9,832 bases of DNA from Collinsella aerofaciens (GCA_021639365.1 JAJXHK010000031.1:2509-12340); one strand, 5' to 3'; shown: positions 1 to 6,840, counted from the first letter of the stretch. Made by a program: numbers and translations. The notes: generated by a model from the letters alone, not told the origin.

Positions 1-11
1 AAGGAGCAAGT

Positions 12-692
12 ATGCGGGTTTTGATCACGGGCGCTTCGGGCGGTATCGGAGCCGCGTGCGTGCAGCGCTTTTTGGACGAGGGCCACGAGGTCGTGGGCTT
101 TGACCTGCTGCCGGCGGCGGTCGAGCACGAGCGCTACCGCCATCTGATTGTTGATGTACGCGAGCCTGACTCGTTTCCAGGCGACCTTGAGCCTCAGGTA
201 ATCGTGAACGTTGCCGGTGTACAGGATTCGGCCGATGACATTGCCGCCAACCTGCGTGGCACCATCAACGTGACCGAGCGCTACGCCTTTGTGGGAGAGG
301 GGCTTGCCGCCAAGCCAGCGCCTGCTATCCAATCCGTGGTCAATGTGGGGTCGGCGAGCGGACATACGGGATCGGAGTTTCCCGCCTATGCTGCCAGCAA
401 GGGTGGCGTTATCGCCTACACCAAGAACCTTGCAAACCGCCTGGCGCCGCAGGCCATCGCCAACAGTGTGGACCCGGGCGGCGTTATCACGCCGCTCAAC
501 CGTTGCGTGATGGAAGACGAACGCCTGTGGAACCAGATTATGGAGCTTACGCCGCTTAAGCGCTGGGCCACCGCCCAAGAGATCGCCGAGTGGATCTACT
601 TTGTGGGCGTGACCAACCGTTTTATGACCGGGCAGAGCCTGCTGATCGATGGCGGCGAGGCCGGCCGCACACAATTTATTTGGCCCGAATAG
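12..692 (+). CDS. Short-chain dehydrogenase/reductase (SDR family), NAD(P)-dependent
   Basis: This is a 226-residue classical SDR oxidoreductase, probably cytosolic, substrate unknown. The Rossmann glycine motif TGASGGIG is at residues 6-13. An acidic residue closes beta-2 (GFD, D31), which in this family favours NAD(H) over NADP(H). The NNAG motif appears as NVAG (66-69), and N80 in NLRGT fits the conserved structural Asn. The active site is Ser114 or Ser116 with Tyr126 and Lys130 (YAASK). PGGVIT (155-160) is the usual loop after beta-6, and DGGE near the C-terminus matches the family's end. It is slightly shorter than the typical 245-255 residues, mostly between residues 35 and 65. The ATG at 12 follows AAGGAG (1-6) at 5 nt. 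What lies upstream is outside the window, so operon membership is unknown. The family is certain. The exact reaction, such as a hydroxysteroid or sugar dehydrogenase, cannot be read from the sequence. Confidence 0.9.
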   Translation: MRVLITGASGGIGAACVQRFLDEGHEVVGFDLLPAAVEHERYRHLIVDVREPDSFPGDLEPQVIVNVAGVQDSADDIAANLRGTINVTERYAFVGEGLAAKPAPAIQSVVNVGSASGHTGSEFPAYAASKGGVIAYTKNLANRLAPQAIANSVDPGGVITPLNRCVMEDERLWNQIMELTPLKRWATAQEIAEWIYFVGVTNRFMTGQSLLIDGGEAGRTQFIWPE

Positions 693-693
693 G

Positions 694-725
694 AAACGCG
701 CCCGACAGCTGTCGGGCGCGTTTTT
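694..725 (+). terminator. Rho-independent terminator, perfect palindrome
   Basis: A 30-bp perfect palindrome (694-723; core CGCGCCCGACAG and its complement) starts 2 bp after the dehydrogenase stop and runs into five T residues (721-725). The opposite strand has a shorter T-run (TTT then CC), so it may also stop ung transcripts coming the other way, which end at 739. Confidence 0.85.
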
Positions 726-738
726 GATGTATCGATTT

Positions 739-1464
739 TTAGCCGAGACAAGTCCAGTTGACGGGGGTCGAGCCGTGCTGTTCGAGTAGCCGATTGGCAG
801 CGGAGAAGGGGCGCGACCCCATAAAAACGGGGAGCTCCGCCGTGGCTCGGTTGGCTGAAAGCGGTGAGGGGTGCGTGGATGCCAGGCAGAACTTGCCGGT
901 CGCCTCGCCTGCGCCAGTTGCGGCGAGCTTGCCCTCGACCATCTGCTGGGCAAAACGTCCCCATGCCAAAAAGACCACGGGTTGCGGCAGTAGGCAGCAG
1001 CGCTCGATGACGTAGTCGGTCAGGACGCTCCAGCCCAGCTTGGCGTGTGAGTTGGCGGCGTGCTCACGTACGGTGAGCGTGGTGTTAAGGAGTAAGACGC
1101 CCTGCTGCGCCCATGGCGTTAGGTCGCCCGTGGCGGGGATGGGACAGCCCAGGTCCGCATTGAGTTCCTTATAGATGTTGCGCAGGCTGGGCGGCAGCTT
1201 GGTTTGCGTCGCGGGAACCGAGAACGATAGTCCCATGGCCTGGTTGGGTCCGTGATATGGGTCCTGACCCAAGATGACAACCTTGACCTGGTCGGCCGGC
1301 GTGTAGGCGAGGGCGTTGAGGATGTCGTCTTGTGCCGGGTAGATCGTCTGCTCGGCACGCAAAAGGGCGATGCGCTCGAGCAGCTGGTTCGTGGTGTCAC
1401 GTACCGGCTGCGGCGCATCGCCCAACCAAGTTGCTATGTTGCGGTCGCGAGTTGCGGTGTCCAT
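739..1464 (-). CDS. ung: Uracil-DNA glycosylase, family 1
   Basis: This enzyme removes uracil from DNA after cytosine deamination or dUMP incorporation and so starts base-excision repair in the cytoplasm. The 241-residue length is slightly above the usual ~225. The water-activating motif GQDPYHG is at 66-72 with catalytic Asp68. The conserved LLLNT strand is at 124-128. The DNA-intercalation motif HPSPLSA is at 198-204 with His198. GSRPFSAANRLL (216-227) is the conserved C-terminal block. The ATG is preceded by AAAGGAG (1469-1475 on the opposite strand) at 4 nt. The DMT transporter gene lies upstream on the same strand, with a 90-bp gap that holds a -10-like TACAAT and a small hairpin, so ung probably has its own promoter. 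All family-1 signature motifs are present. Confidence 0.97.
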   Translation of the reverse strand: MDTATRDRNIATWLGDAPQPVRDTTNQLLERIALLRAEQTIYPAQDDILNALAYTPADQVKVVILGQDPYHGPNQAMGLSFSVPATQTKLPPSLRNIYKELNADLGCPIPATGDLTPWAQQGVLLLNTTLTVREHAANSHAKLGWSVLTDYVIERCCLLPQPVVFLAWGRFAQQMVEGKLAATGAGEATGKFCLASTHPSPLSANRATAELPVFMGSRPFSAANRLLEQHGSTPVNWTCLG

Positions 1465-1480
1465 GAGGCTCCTTTACGGC

Positions 1481-1505
1481 AGATGCTTTGCTGGCATCTA
1501 TTGTA
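1481..1505 (-). promoter_or_regulatory. Candidate ung promoter -10 with leader hairpin
   Basis: On the minus strand TACAAT (1505-1500) differs from the -10 consensus at one base. It is followed at once by the inverted repeat AGATGC / GCATCT (1499-1494 and 1486-1481, 7-nt loop), which ends just before the ung ribosome binding site. No convincing -35 is seen. The repeat would sit at or near the transcription start, so it could be an operator or a leader hairpin. It does not look like an actinobacterial LexA box. Confidence 0.3.
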
Positions 1506-1554
1506 AGGGCGCCTTGTTGAGCGAGGCCAATGGCATGAATAAAAAGCGCGTGTC

Positions 1555-2463
1555 CTAGGAGACGTGCTCGGGTGCTCCTGCCATGCGGGCGCGGGCGTTC
1601 TCGCGTGCGAAAAGGCGCGGGAGCTCGACCGTTGCCACCATGACGCCGGTGAGGATGAGGGCGGCGCCAAAGAAGGCGATGGGGCTCAGGACCTCGCCAA
1701 CTAGGAAGAACGAGAAGACGGCGGAGCAGACGGGCTCCAGCGAGAAGGCAAAGCCCGTGGTCTCGGCGGGAACATGAGGCTGCACGAGCGTCTGCGTGAT
1801 GAAGCCGTAGGCCGAGCAGATGAGTGCGAGGGCGACGACAACCACGATCTCGCTGGGTGTGCTGGGAAGGGTGAAGCCGCCAAAGACAAACGCGGCGATG
1901 CCCGAGAACAGACCGCCAAAGCCAAGCTGCCAAACACCCAGGGACAGCGGGTCGACTTCTTCGACAAAACGCTTGGCGACGATGATATGGCCGGCATAGA
2001 CAAAGGCGGAGAGCAGCATGATGATCGCGCCGGGGTTGAGGCTGGTAAAGTCGGCGCCCGAGAGCAGCAGCATGCCACAGGTGACGATGGCGGTGCCGAC
2101 GAGCACTTTGCGCTCCGGGGCGCGACGCAGCAGGGCGGCGTTGGCAAACGGCACGATCACGACCGTCAGGCTCTGCAAAAAGCCGGCGGTGGAGGCAGAC
2201 GTGAGGCTGGAGCCCAAACACATGCAGGTGAGCTCGGTTGCCATAATGGCGCCGATGATAGCGGCGCGGACCATCAGGTCGCGGTTGATGCGGAAAGCGT
2301 GCTTATGGAAAAGCAGTAGACAGGCCGCGAAGGCGATGAGGCAGCGAAGCGCAACGATGCTCGTGGCGTTCATGCTGTCCATGCCGATCTTCATGAGGGG
2401 ATACGAAAAGCCCCATGCGACGGGAACGGAAAATGAGAGCGCGATTGCTTTTTTGCGATCCAT
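1555..2463 (-). CDS. EamA/DMT-superfamily membrane transporter
   Basis: This 302-residue integral membrane protein has ten hydrophobic helices in two repeated halves of about five, which is the drug/metabolite transporter layout (two EamA domains). Approximate helices: 5-26, 33-52, 65-86, 89-110, 118-135, 144-163, 170-196, 207-226, 235-256, 260-281. The N-terminal PVAWGFSYPLMK matches the family's typical first helix with its W-G-x-x motif, and EPVCSAVFSFFLVGE (243-257) matches the conserved E-P...GE signature in the second half. The charged tail after 281 is cytoplasmic. Substrates of the family include amino acids, metabolites and drugs, and the substrate here cannot be assigned. The ATG follows AAAAGGAG (2467-2474 on the opposite strand). 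It is divergent from a LysR regulator, which probably controls it. Confidence 0.9.
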   Translation of the reverse strand: MDRKKAIALSFSVPVAWGFSYPLMKIGMDSMNATSIVALRCLIAFAACLLLFHKHAFRINRDLMVRAAIIGAIMATELTCMCLGSSLTSASTAGFLQSLTVVIVPFANAALLRRAPERKVLVGTAIVTCGMLLLSGADFTSLNPGAIIMLLSAFVYAGHIIVAKRFVEEVDPLSLGVWQLGFGGLFSGIAAFVFGGFTLPSTPSEIVVVVALALICSAYGFITQTLVQPHVPAETTGFAFSLEPVCSAVFSFFLVGEVLSPIAFFGAALILTGVMVATVELPRLFARENARARMAGAPEHVS

Positions 2464-2523
2464 GGGACTCCTTTTGTTACAGAACGGTTTCGCAAAAAGG
2501 ATTCTGCGCCCAGATATGGATGT

Positions 2524-2561
2524 AGTAAAGCGAATGTATCTTCAGTATGATTAAGTAAAGC
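2524..2561. repeat. Direct repeat AGTAAAGC, 30-bp period
   Basis: AGTAAAGC occurs at 2524-2531 and again at 2554-2561, exactly 30 bp apart, in the 158-bp intergenic region between the divergent transporter and LysR genes. Spacing close to three helical turns on one face of the DNA suits a regulator contacting two sites. The region is clearly more AT-rich than the flanking genes. Confidence 0.4.
2546..2551 (+). promoter_or_regulatory. Possible -10 element for the LysR gene
   Basis: TATGAT matches the -10 consensus at five of six positions and lies 70 bp upstream of the LysR start, between the two AGTAAAGC repeats. No good -35 is visible at 16-18 bp, as would be expected for an activated promoter, so this is only a candidate. 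Confidence 0.25.
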
Positions 2562-2621
2562 TAAAGTAGGTGCGAAAAGCGCTGGCAAAACGTTTTATGG
2601 CTGCGTTCATATGGAGGCAAG

Positions 2622-3488
2622 ATGGCATCGCGATATCAGATTGTGTGTATGGTGGTCGATCGCGGCAGCCTGAAGGGAGCGGCCGATGAGCTGGGCTATA
2701 CACAAAGTGCGGTGAGCCAGGCCGTCAAGGCGCTCGAGCGCGAGTTGGGCACCACGCTTATCGAGCGCGGAAAACAGGGTGTTTCGCTTACGCGCGACGG
2801 CAAGCAGTACCTGCCGTATCTGCGCCAAATCGTAACGGCCGAAGCCGAGCTCGAGGGCAAGCGCCAGGAGCTGTTGGGCCTGTCCTCGACCGATATTCGC
2901 ATTGCGACGTTTACCAACGTGAGCCGAACCGTGCTGCCGCGCGTGATTCGCGACTTTGGGACGCTGCATCCAGGCGTGCGCTTTACCCTCAAACAAGGTG
3001 ATTACACGCGCAACGCCCAGTGGGTGCACGATGGTGTGGTGGACTTTTGCTTTACGGCGCGTGGATTTACCGCCGGGCTGCAGAAGCGCGTGGTCTATCA
3101 CGATGAGCTCGTGGCACTGCTGCCGGCGACGCATCCGCTGGCGGCAAAGGAAAAGGTCACGCTTGCCGATTTGGCGTCCGAGCCGTTTGTGCTGCTGGAT
3201 GAGGGTGAGCAGAGCCTGGTACTCGACGCGTTTGCCGCGCACGGGCTATCGCCGCATGTGACGAGCGAGGTTACCGACGACTACACCATTATGGCGATGG
3301 TGGAGGAGGGGTTGGGCGTGAGCATGCTCTATCGACGTACCGTCGAGGGCATGCGGGCCGATATTCGTGTGCGGCCCATCGTGCATGCCCCTTCGCGCGA
3401 CGTGGTGGCAGCCTGGCGCAGCTGGGACACCATGCCCATTGCCACCAGGCGCTTTATCGATTACATGAGCTCGCATATCGTCAATTAG
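2622..3488 (+). CDS. LysR-type transcriptional regulator
   Basis: This 288-residue DNA-binding regulator has an N-terminal winged helix-turn-helix (about 1-60). GSLKGAADELGYTQSAVSQA (16-35) is the LysR HTH core, and ALERELGTTLIERG (37-50) is the following helix and the start of the wing. A linker helix of about residues 60-88 leads into a periplasmic-binding-like effector domain (about 90-288), with typical blocks such as LHPGVRFTL, VDFCFTARGF and MVEEGLGVSMLYRR. The effector is unknown. The ATG at 2622 follows GGAGG (2613-2617) at 4 nt and leaves the usual few residues ahead of the HTH. It is divergent from the EamA/DMT transporter, its likely target, and probably also autoregulates, as this family commonly does. 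It converges on the MATE gene with 26 bp between the stops and no clear terminator in that gap. Confidence 0.93.
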   Translation: MASRYQIVCMVVDRGSLKGAADELGYTQSAVSQAVKALERELGTTLIERGKQGVSLTRDGKQYLPYLRQIVTAEAELEGKRQELLGLSSTDIRIATFTNVSRTVLPRVIRDFGTLHPGVRFTLKQGDYTRNAQWVHDGVVDFCFTARGFTAGLQKRVVYHDELVALLPATHPLAAKEKVTLADLASEPFVLLDEGEQSLVLDAFAAHGLSPHVTSEVTDDYTIMAMVEEGLGVSMLYRRTVEGMRADIRVRPIVHAPSRDVVAAWRSWDTMPIATRRFIDYMSSHIVN

Positions 3489-3514
3489 CGATTGCGCGGC
3501 GCTTGGGGGTTTGT

Positions 3515-4897
3515 CTAGCGTGCCTCTGCCTTGGCCTGGGCCAGGCGGTAGGTGCGCGCGGGGTGGCAAAGAAGTACGGCCACGACCATAAAGAACGCCG
3601 TGGTGCCCAGGCTGATGGGGTAGACCATCATGATGTTCGCGAACGTGCGGAAGTGCGGGAAGACGCAGAACACCCAGTAGAAGCGAATGCCGCAGACGCA
3701 GATCATGGTGATGAGGGCGGGCATGAGCGAGATGCCAAAGCCACGCAGGTAGCCGGACATGTTTTCATAGAACATGCTAAAGGCGTACGCGGGGAAGATC
3801 GAGCACACGCGGATATAGCCGATCGAGACGATATTGGGATCGCTGTTGAACAGCGACAGGATCTCGCGCCCCAGGCCGACGATGATGACGATGGTAGTGA
3901 GCGCGACAATGCCGCCTTCGACCAGGCAGACCTTGAGCGTCTTGGTGCAGCGGTCGATCTGGCGCGCGCCGTGGTTCTGTCCCACAAAGGTGGTGCAGGC
4001 CTGGCTAAAGCTGTTGAGTAGGTTGTAGCACACGTACTCTAGGCTCATGGCCGCGCTGGAGGCTGCCATGACCTCGGTGCCCAGGCTGTTGATGGCAGAC
4101 TGGATAATGATGTTCGCGACGGCAAAGACGGCGCTCTGGATGCCGGCGGGCAGGCCGATCTTGACGATGCGCTTAAGGGCGACAGGGTCGATGGCCAGGT
4201 CGCGCGGGGTGACGCGGACGACGGAGTCGGTCTTGAGCAGGCGGATAAAGAGCGTGACGGCGCTCGTCGTATAGGCGATGGCGGTGGCGATAGCCACGCC
4301 GGCGACGCCCCAATGGAGCACGGGGACAAAGATGAGGTCCAGGCCAATATTGAGGACGGTGGACACGGCGAGCGCTTGGAGCGGCATGCGGGTGATACCG
4401 ACGGAGCGGAAGATGGCGGCTTCGAAGTTGTAGAGCAAGATCGAGGGCATGCTCAGCAAAAAGACGCGCAGGTAGAGCGATGCGAGCGGCATGGTTTCAG
4501 CGGGGACGTTGAGCGCGGCGAGCATAGGCTCGGCAAAGATCTCGCCCAGCGCGATGACGACAAAGCCCACGAGTGCCATAAGGATCGAGGTATGGACGGC
4601 GCGCTTGACCATGTTTTGGTCGTTGCGGCCGATGGCGTTGGCGATAACCACGTTGGAGCCAAGCGACAGGCCGATAAACAGGTTGATCATCAGGCTGGTA
4701 AGCGGAACGTTGGAGCCGACCGCCGCCATGGCCAGGGTTCCCTGGTCGCCCGAGAAGTTGCCGATAATGACTGTGGCGATGAGGTTCGACAGTTGCTCGA
4801 GGATGCTCGTCGCGGCAACGGGAAAGGCGAACAGGGGAATGTTGCGCCACAGCGAGCCAGTCGTCATGTCAATGTGCTTAGATGCGATATCAGCCAT
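3515..4897 (-). CDS. MATE-family multidrug efflux transporter
   Basis: This 460-residue inner-membrane protein has about twelve hydrophobic helices in two six-helix halves, the normal length and layout of the MATE family, whose members export cationic drugs using Na+ or H+ gradients. Family-like features include IPLFAFPVAATSILEQL at the N-terminus (20-36), a first-helix region with LIATVIIGNFSG, the block AAVGSNVPL, and QACTTFVGQNHGAR in the second half, which matches the conserved (T/S)xVGQNxGA motif. The C-terminal tail is short and basic. The start has no strong ribosome binding site, only a GAGAG 4 nt ahead of the ATG. TATAAG lies 14 nt upstream, so translation may be near-leaderless. A second Met at residue 11 has no better site. 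Substrates cannot be predicted. Confidence 0.93.
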   Translation of the reverse strand: MADIASKHIDMTTGSLWRNIPLFAFPVAATSILEQLSNLIATVIIGNFSGDQGTLAMAAVGSNVPLTSLMINLFIGLSLGSNVVIANAIGRNDQNMVKRAVHTSILMALVGFVVIALGEIFAEPMLAALNVPAETMPLASLYLRVFLLSMPSILLYNFEAAIFRSVGITRMPLQALAVSTVLNIGLDLIFVPVLHWGVAGVAIATAIAYTTSAVTLFIRLLKTDSVVRVTPRDLAIDPVALKRIVKIGLPAGIQSAVFAVANIIIQSAINSLGTEVMAASSAAMSLEYVCYNLLNSFSQACTTFVGQNHGARQIDRCTKTLKVCLVEGGIVALTTIVIIVGLGREILSLFNSDPNIVSIGYIRVCSIFPAYAFSMFYENMSGYLRGFGISLMPALITMICVCGIRFYWVFCVFPHFRTFANIMMVYPISLGTTAFFMVVAVLLCHPARTYRLAQAKAEAR

Positions 4898-4910
4898 ACG
4901 CTCTCAATCT

Positions 4911-4916
4911 CTTATA
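4911..4916 (-). promoter_or_regulatory. Possible -10 element close to the MATE start
   Basis: On the minus strand TATAAG lies only about 14 nt before the MATE start codon, with no clear -35. If used, the mRNA would start within a few bases of the ATG, consistent with the poor ribosome binding site there. Confidence 0.22.
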
Positions 4917-5008
4917 TGCGCTTCAATGCTAATTTGCGCAGACGATGATACTCCTAATGCGATCAGCCGGTACTTGGGGGGAACGTTTCTTTTCTGTCAG
5001 CACATAGA

Positions 5009-5066
5009 CTAGTCATTGGGGACGTTCTTGTTTGACTAGTCGTTTAAGAACGTTCCCAATGACTAG
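5009..5066. repeat. Long intergenic hairpin element with GACTAG repeats
   Basis: The arms 5009-5029 and 5046-5066 are 21 nt each and complementary except for one position that can pair as G-U. They enclose a 16-nt loop. GACTAG occurs at 5007, 5034 and 5061, exactly 27 bp apart: once at each foot of the stem and once in the loop, where it is the palindrome GACTAGTC, also present at 5007. A degenerate copy of the arm core (TTGGGG...AACGTTTCTT) lies just upstream at 4974-4990. It has no T-run and is not a terminator. It resembles REP/MITE-like elements scattered between genes. No coding potential is seen. Copy number elsewhere in the genome is unknown. Confidence 0.7.
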
Positions 5067-5087
5067 GTGGGGGAGGCGTGAGACAAT
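5059..5087 (+). promoter_or_regulatory. Candidate promoter for the RlmA-type gene
   Basis: ATGACT (5059-5064, four of six to the -35 consensus), a 17-bp spacer and GACAAT (5082-5087, four of six) with an upstream TGA (extended -10) lie 36 bp before the rRNA methyltransferase start. The -35 overlaps the right arm of the intergenic hairpin, so the element may have brought or altered this promoter. Confidence 0.35.
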
Positions 5088-5122
5088 GGTGGGCGCTGTG
5101 TTGTCCGTGCTAAGGAGTTGCC

Positions 5123-5938
5123 ATGTTGTTGTGTCCCGTTTGCCATGAGCCGTTGGTGGACGATGGGCGTGGGGCTGTATGTACGAGCGGACATCGATTT
5201 GACCGCGCACGTGAGGGCTATCTGTACCTGCTGCGCTCGTCCAAGAGCGGTGACTCCATGGGCGATCCCAAGTCGCAGGCGCGCAGCCGTCGCGACTTTC
5301 TGAATCGCGACTACTATGCGCCATTGCGCGATGCGATGGTCGAGCTGGTGCGCGAACGAGCGGCTGAGCGCGGGGCGTCTACGAACGGCCCCATGACCTT
5401 GCTCGACATTTGCTGTGGCGAGGGCTACTACACCAGCACCATGGGTGCGGTGCCGGGCGTGGATGCTTACGGTTTCGACCTGGGCAAAGAGATGGTGCGC
5501 CTGGCCGCCAAGCGCGGTGATGCGACCTACTTCGTGGCCAACATGAAGGACATCCCCGTGGCTGATGGCGCCTTCGATATGGTGACCGAGCTCTTCGCTC
5601 CCTTTAACGAGCGTGAGTTTTCTCGCGTGCTGGCGCCCGAGGGCTCGCTCTACACCGTGGTCCCGGGTGCGCGCCATCTCTTTGGGCTCAAGGAAGTGCT
5701 CTACGACACTCCGTACCTCAACGACGAAAAACTGCCGCATACCGCCGAGCTTAAGCTGGTCGACACGCAGCGCGTGACGGCGAACATTACGTTGGCAACG
5801 CAAGCGGACATCGAGGCCGTATTCCAGATGACGCCGTACTACTACCGCACGCGTCCGGCGGACAAAGAGCGCCTGGCAAACCTGGACACCCTTCAAACCG
5901 ATATCGACTTCATCATCGCCGAGTACCGCCACAGCTAA
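5123..5938 (+). CDS. rlmA: RlmA-type 23S rRNA (guanine-N1) methyltransferase
   Basis: This SAM-dependent enzyme methylates N1 of a guanine in hairpin 35 of 23S rRNA, near the peptide exit tunnel: G745 in Gram-negatives (RlmAI), G748 in Gram-positives (RlmAII/TlrB). It has 271 residues, the normal length. An N-terminal zinc finger uses Cys4, Cys7, Cys20 and His24, followed by the family-typical FDRAREGYLYLL (26-37) and GDPKSQARSRRDFL (47-60). The SAM fold starts with LDICCGEGYY (94-103), followed by GFDLGKEMVRLAAKR (117-131), the acidic residue after beta-2 being D119. FAPF (158-161) lies after beta-4. The C-terminal part (about 185-271) is the usual target-recognition region, including QMTPYYYR. 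The ATG follows AAGGAG (5112-5117) at 5 nt. By the phylum inferred, RlmAII (G748) activity is more likely. In known RlmAII/TlrB cases this mark influences macrolide binding. Confidence 0.93.
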   Translation: MLLCPVCHEPLVDDGRGAVCTSGHRFDRAREGYLYLLRSSKSGDSMGDPKSQARSRRDFLNRDYYAPLRDAMVELVRERAAERGASTNGPMTLLDICCGEGYYTSTMGAVPGVDAYGFDLGKEMVRLAAKRGDATYFVANMKDIPVADGAFDMVTELFAPFNEREFSRVLAPEGSLYTVVPGARHLFGLKEVLYDTPYLNDEKLPHTAELKLVDTQRVTANITLATQADIEAVFQMTPYYYRTRPADKERLANLDTLQTDIDFIIAEYRHS

Positions 5939-5939
5939 C

Positions 5940-5978
5940 AACCTGCCAAAAAAGGACAGGTTTATTTTGGCAGGTTTT
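5940..5978 (+). terminator. First of two tandem hairpins after rlmA
   Basis: The 12-bp perfect arms AACCTGCCAAAA (5940-5951) and its complement (5965-5976) enclose a 13-nt loop and end in TTTT (5975-5978). The hairpin starts 2 bp after the stop codon. The AT-rich inner half and large loop are unusual for a strong terminator, and it may instead be a repeat element that also slows polymerase. Confidence 0.6.
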
Positions 5979-5992
5979 ATCTGGGAAAACGC

Positions 5993-6030
5993 AAAGGGCC
6001 GATCGCAGAGATGCGCGATCGGCCCTTTTT
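5993..6030 (+). terminator. Bidirectional Rho-independent terminator
   Basis: Fourteen paired bases (arms 5993-6006 and 6015-6028, core GGGCCGATCGC) enclose an 8-nt loop and are followed by five T (6026-6030). On the minus strand the same stem ends in TTT then GC, so it could also terminate the membrane-protein gene ending at 6067. This is the strong terminator of the rlmA transcript. Confidence 0.85.
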
Positions 6031-6066
6031 AGTTGCTTGGCTGCAGAGGCTATGAGAAGCGAGCGC

Positions 6067-6468
6067 TTACAGGCGGTCCTTGTTCTCGGCCTTGACGGCG
6101 TGCGCCTGCTGAACAAAGAACAGGTCGTAGACCACGATGACAAAGGCGCCGATATTGACGGCACTGCCGCCGAGTGCGGGAAGCGTGAGCACGGCCTGCG
6201 CAATCGTGGCGATTGCGGCAACGATGCCGAGCTTTAACGCGCCATCCACCTGCGAGGGCTTGTTGGCGCCCTTGATGCCGGCGACGCCTGCCGCAAGGTC
6301 AACAAGTCCTTTGATAATCACAACGACAGCAGCGAGCATGGCGTTCGATCCGTAGACGGATTCAAATTTGCCGGTCGCGATGCCGGCGATACCGATGACG
6401 AGGCTGGCGATGCCCAAAACAAAATAGATGAGGGCAAGGATTTTGAGTGTCTTGCGCGCGGCGCTCAT
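6067..6468 (-). CDS. Small four-helix membrane protein, unknown function
   Basis: This predicted membrane protein of 133 residues has four hydrophobic segments (about 8-32, 41-66, 77-97 and 103-120) and a short charged C-terminal tail (HAVKAENKDRL). The segments are Gly/Ala/Ile-rich, and helices 2 and 4 contain the polar pieces IIKGLVDLAAG and VYDLFFVQQ. The start was placed at the ATG at 6468, because AAAGGA sits 6 nt upstream (6475-6480). An in-frame ATG further upstream (6522) would add 18 residues with no ribosome binding site and no membrane character. I do not recognise a named family. It stands alone: the terminator pair lies downstream, and the opposite strand's small gene begins 228 bp upstream. 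Its role is not assignable from sequence. Confidence 0.8.
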   Translation of the reverse strand: MSAARKTLKILALIYFVLGIASLVIGIAGIATGKFESVYGSNAMLAAVVVIIKGLVDLAAGVAGIKGANKPSQVDGALKLGIVAAIATIAQAVLTLPALGGSAVNIGAFVIVVYDLFFVQQAHAVKAENKDRL

Positions 6469-6696
6469 AGGTAGTCCTTTCGATTCGGGCGCTGCCAGTC
6501 TGGCGCGTCCCATATGCTGCACATATCGTGAAGCACATTGTAGTTCAACGTGACGGCGTGTGTGTTAGAAAGCGCTTCTCGCCTGTGCAGGGCAATCTTT
6601 CAAAAAGGAAAGCCAGCTGTAAGTTAAATCGATGGCAGCTCATGTGCGGCGCTGCGATGATGAGGCCGTGATAAGAAGTGAGTCTAAGGAGGAGCC

Positions 6697-6840
6697 ATGA
6701 TGTACGGACCAGAGCAAGTACGTGAACCGCGGTCGTTGGGAAGGCGCATGGGTGATTCTGTGATCGCTGCCGTGTGCACGGGATTGATGGCGGTGCTTTG
6801 CATTGGGATGCTGTGGACCATGTCGCGTGTGGGACAATAG
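6697..6840 (+). CDS. 47-residue single-pass membrane protein
   Basis: This short reading frame of 47 codons was found by reading from a near-perfect ribosome binding site, TAAGGAGG (6685-6692). The polar, basic N-terminus (MMYGPEQVREPRSLGRRMGD) is followed by one hydrophobic helix of about 22 residues (SVIAAVCTGLMAVLCIGMLW, 21-40, and just beyond) and a short tail (TMSRVGQ). Arg residues before the helix predict N-terminus inside. Two ATGs occur in tandem at 6697 and 6700. The second has the better spacing from the GGAGG core (7 rather than 4 nt). Codon use is G/C-rich at third positions, as in its neighbours. The RsmJ gene begins 63 bp downstream on the same strand, so they may be co-transcribed. 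No family is recognised. Confidence 0.65.
   Translation: MMYGPEQVREPRSLGRRMGDSVIAAVCTGLMAVLCIGMLWTMSRVGQ

Noticed and set aside
1397..2221. 274-codon minus-strand frame overlapping ung and the DMT transporter
   Set aside because: It overlaps two genes with strong family motifs and its product is Arg/His-rich low-complexity sequence typical of a shifted GC-rich frame.
4313..4948. 211-codon plus-strand frame opposite the MATE gene
   Set aside because: Asp/Gly/His-rich translation of the antisense strand, no ribosome binding site, overlaps an intact MATE transporter.
5063..5941. 292-codon open frame on the minus strand opposite rlmA
   Set aside because: It mirrors the whole of rlmA, whose zinc-finger and SAM motifs are unmistakable. 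No supporting signals.
6469..6522. 18-residue N-terminal extension of the four-helix membrane protein
   Set aside because: The upstream ATG lacks a ribosome binding site, while AAAGGA sits 6 nt before the ATG at 6468.
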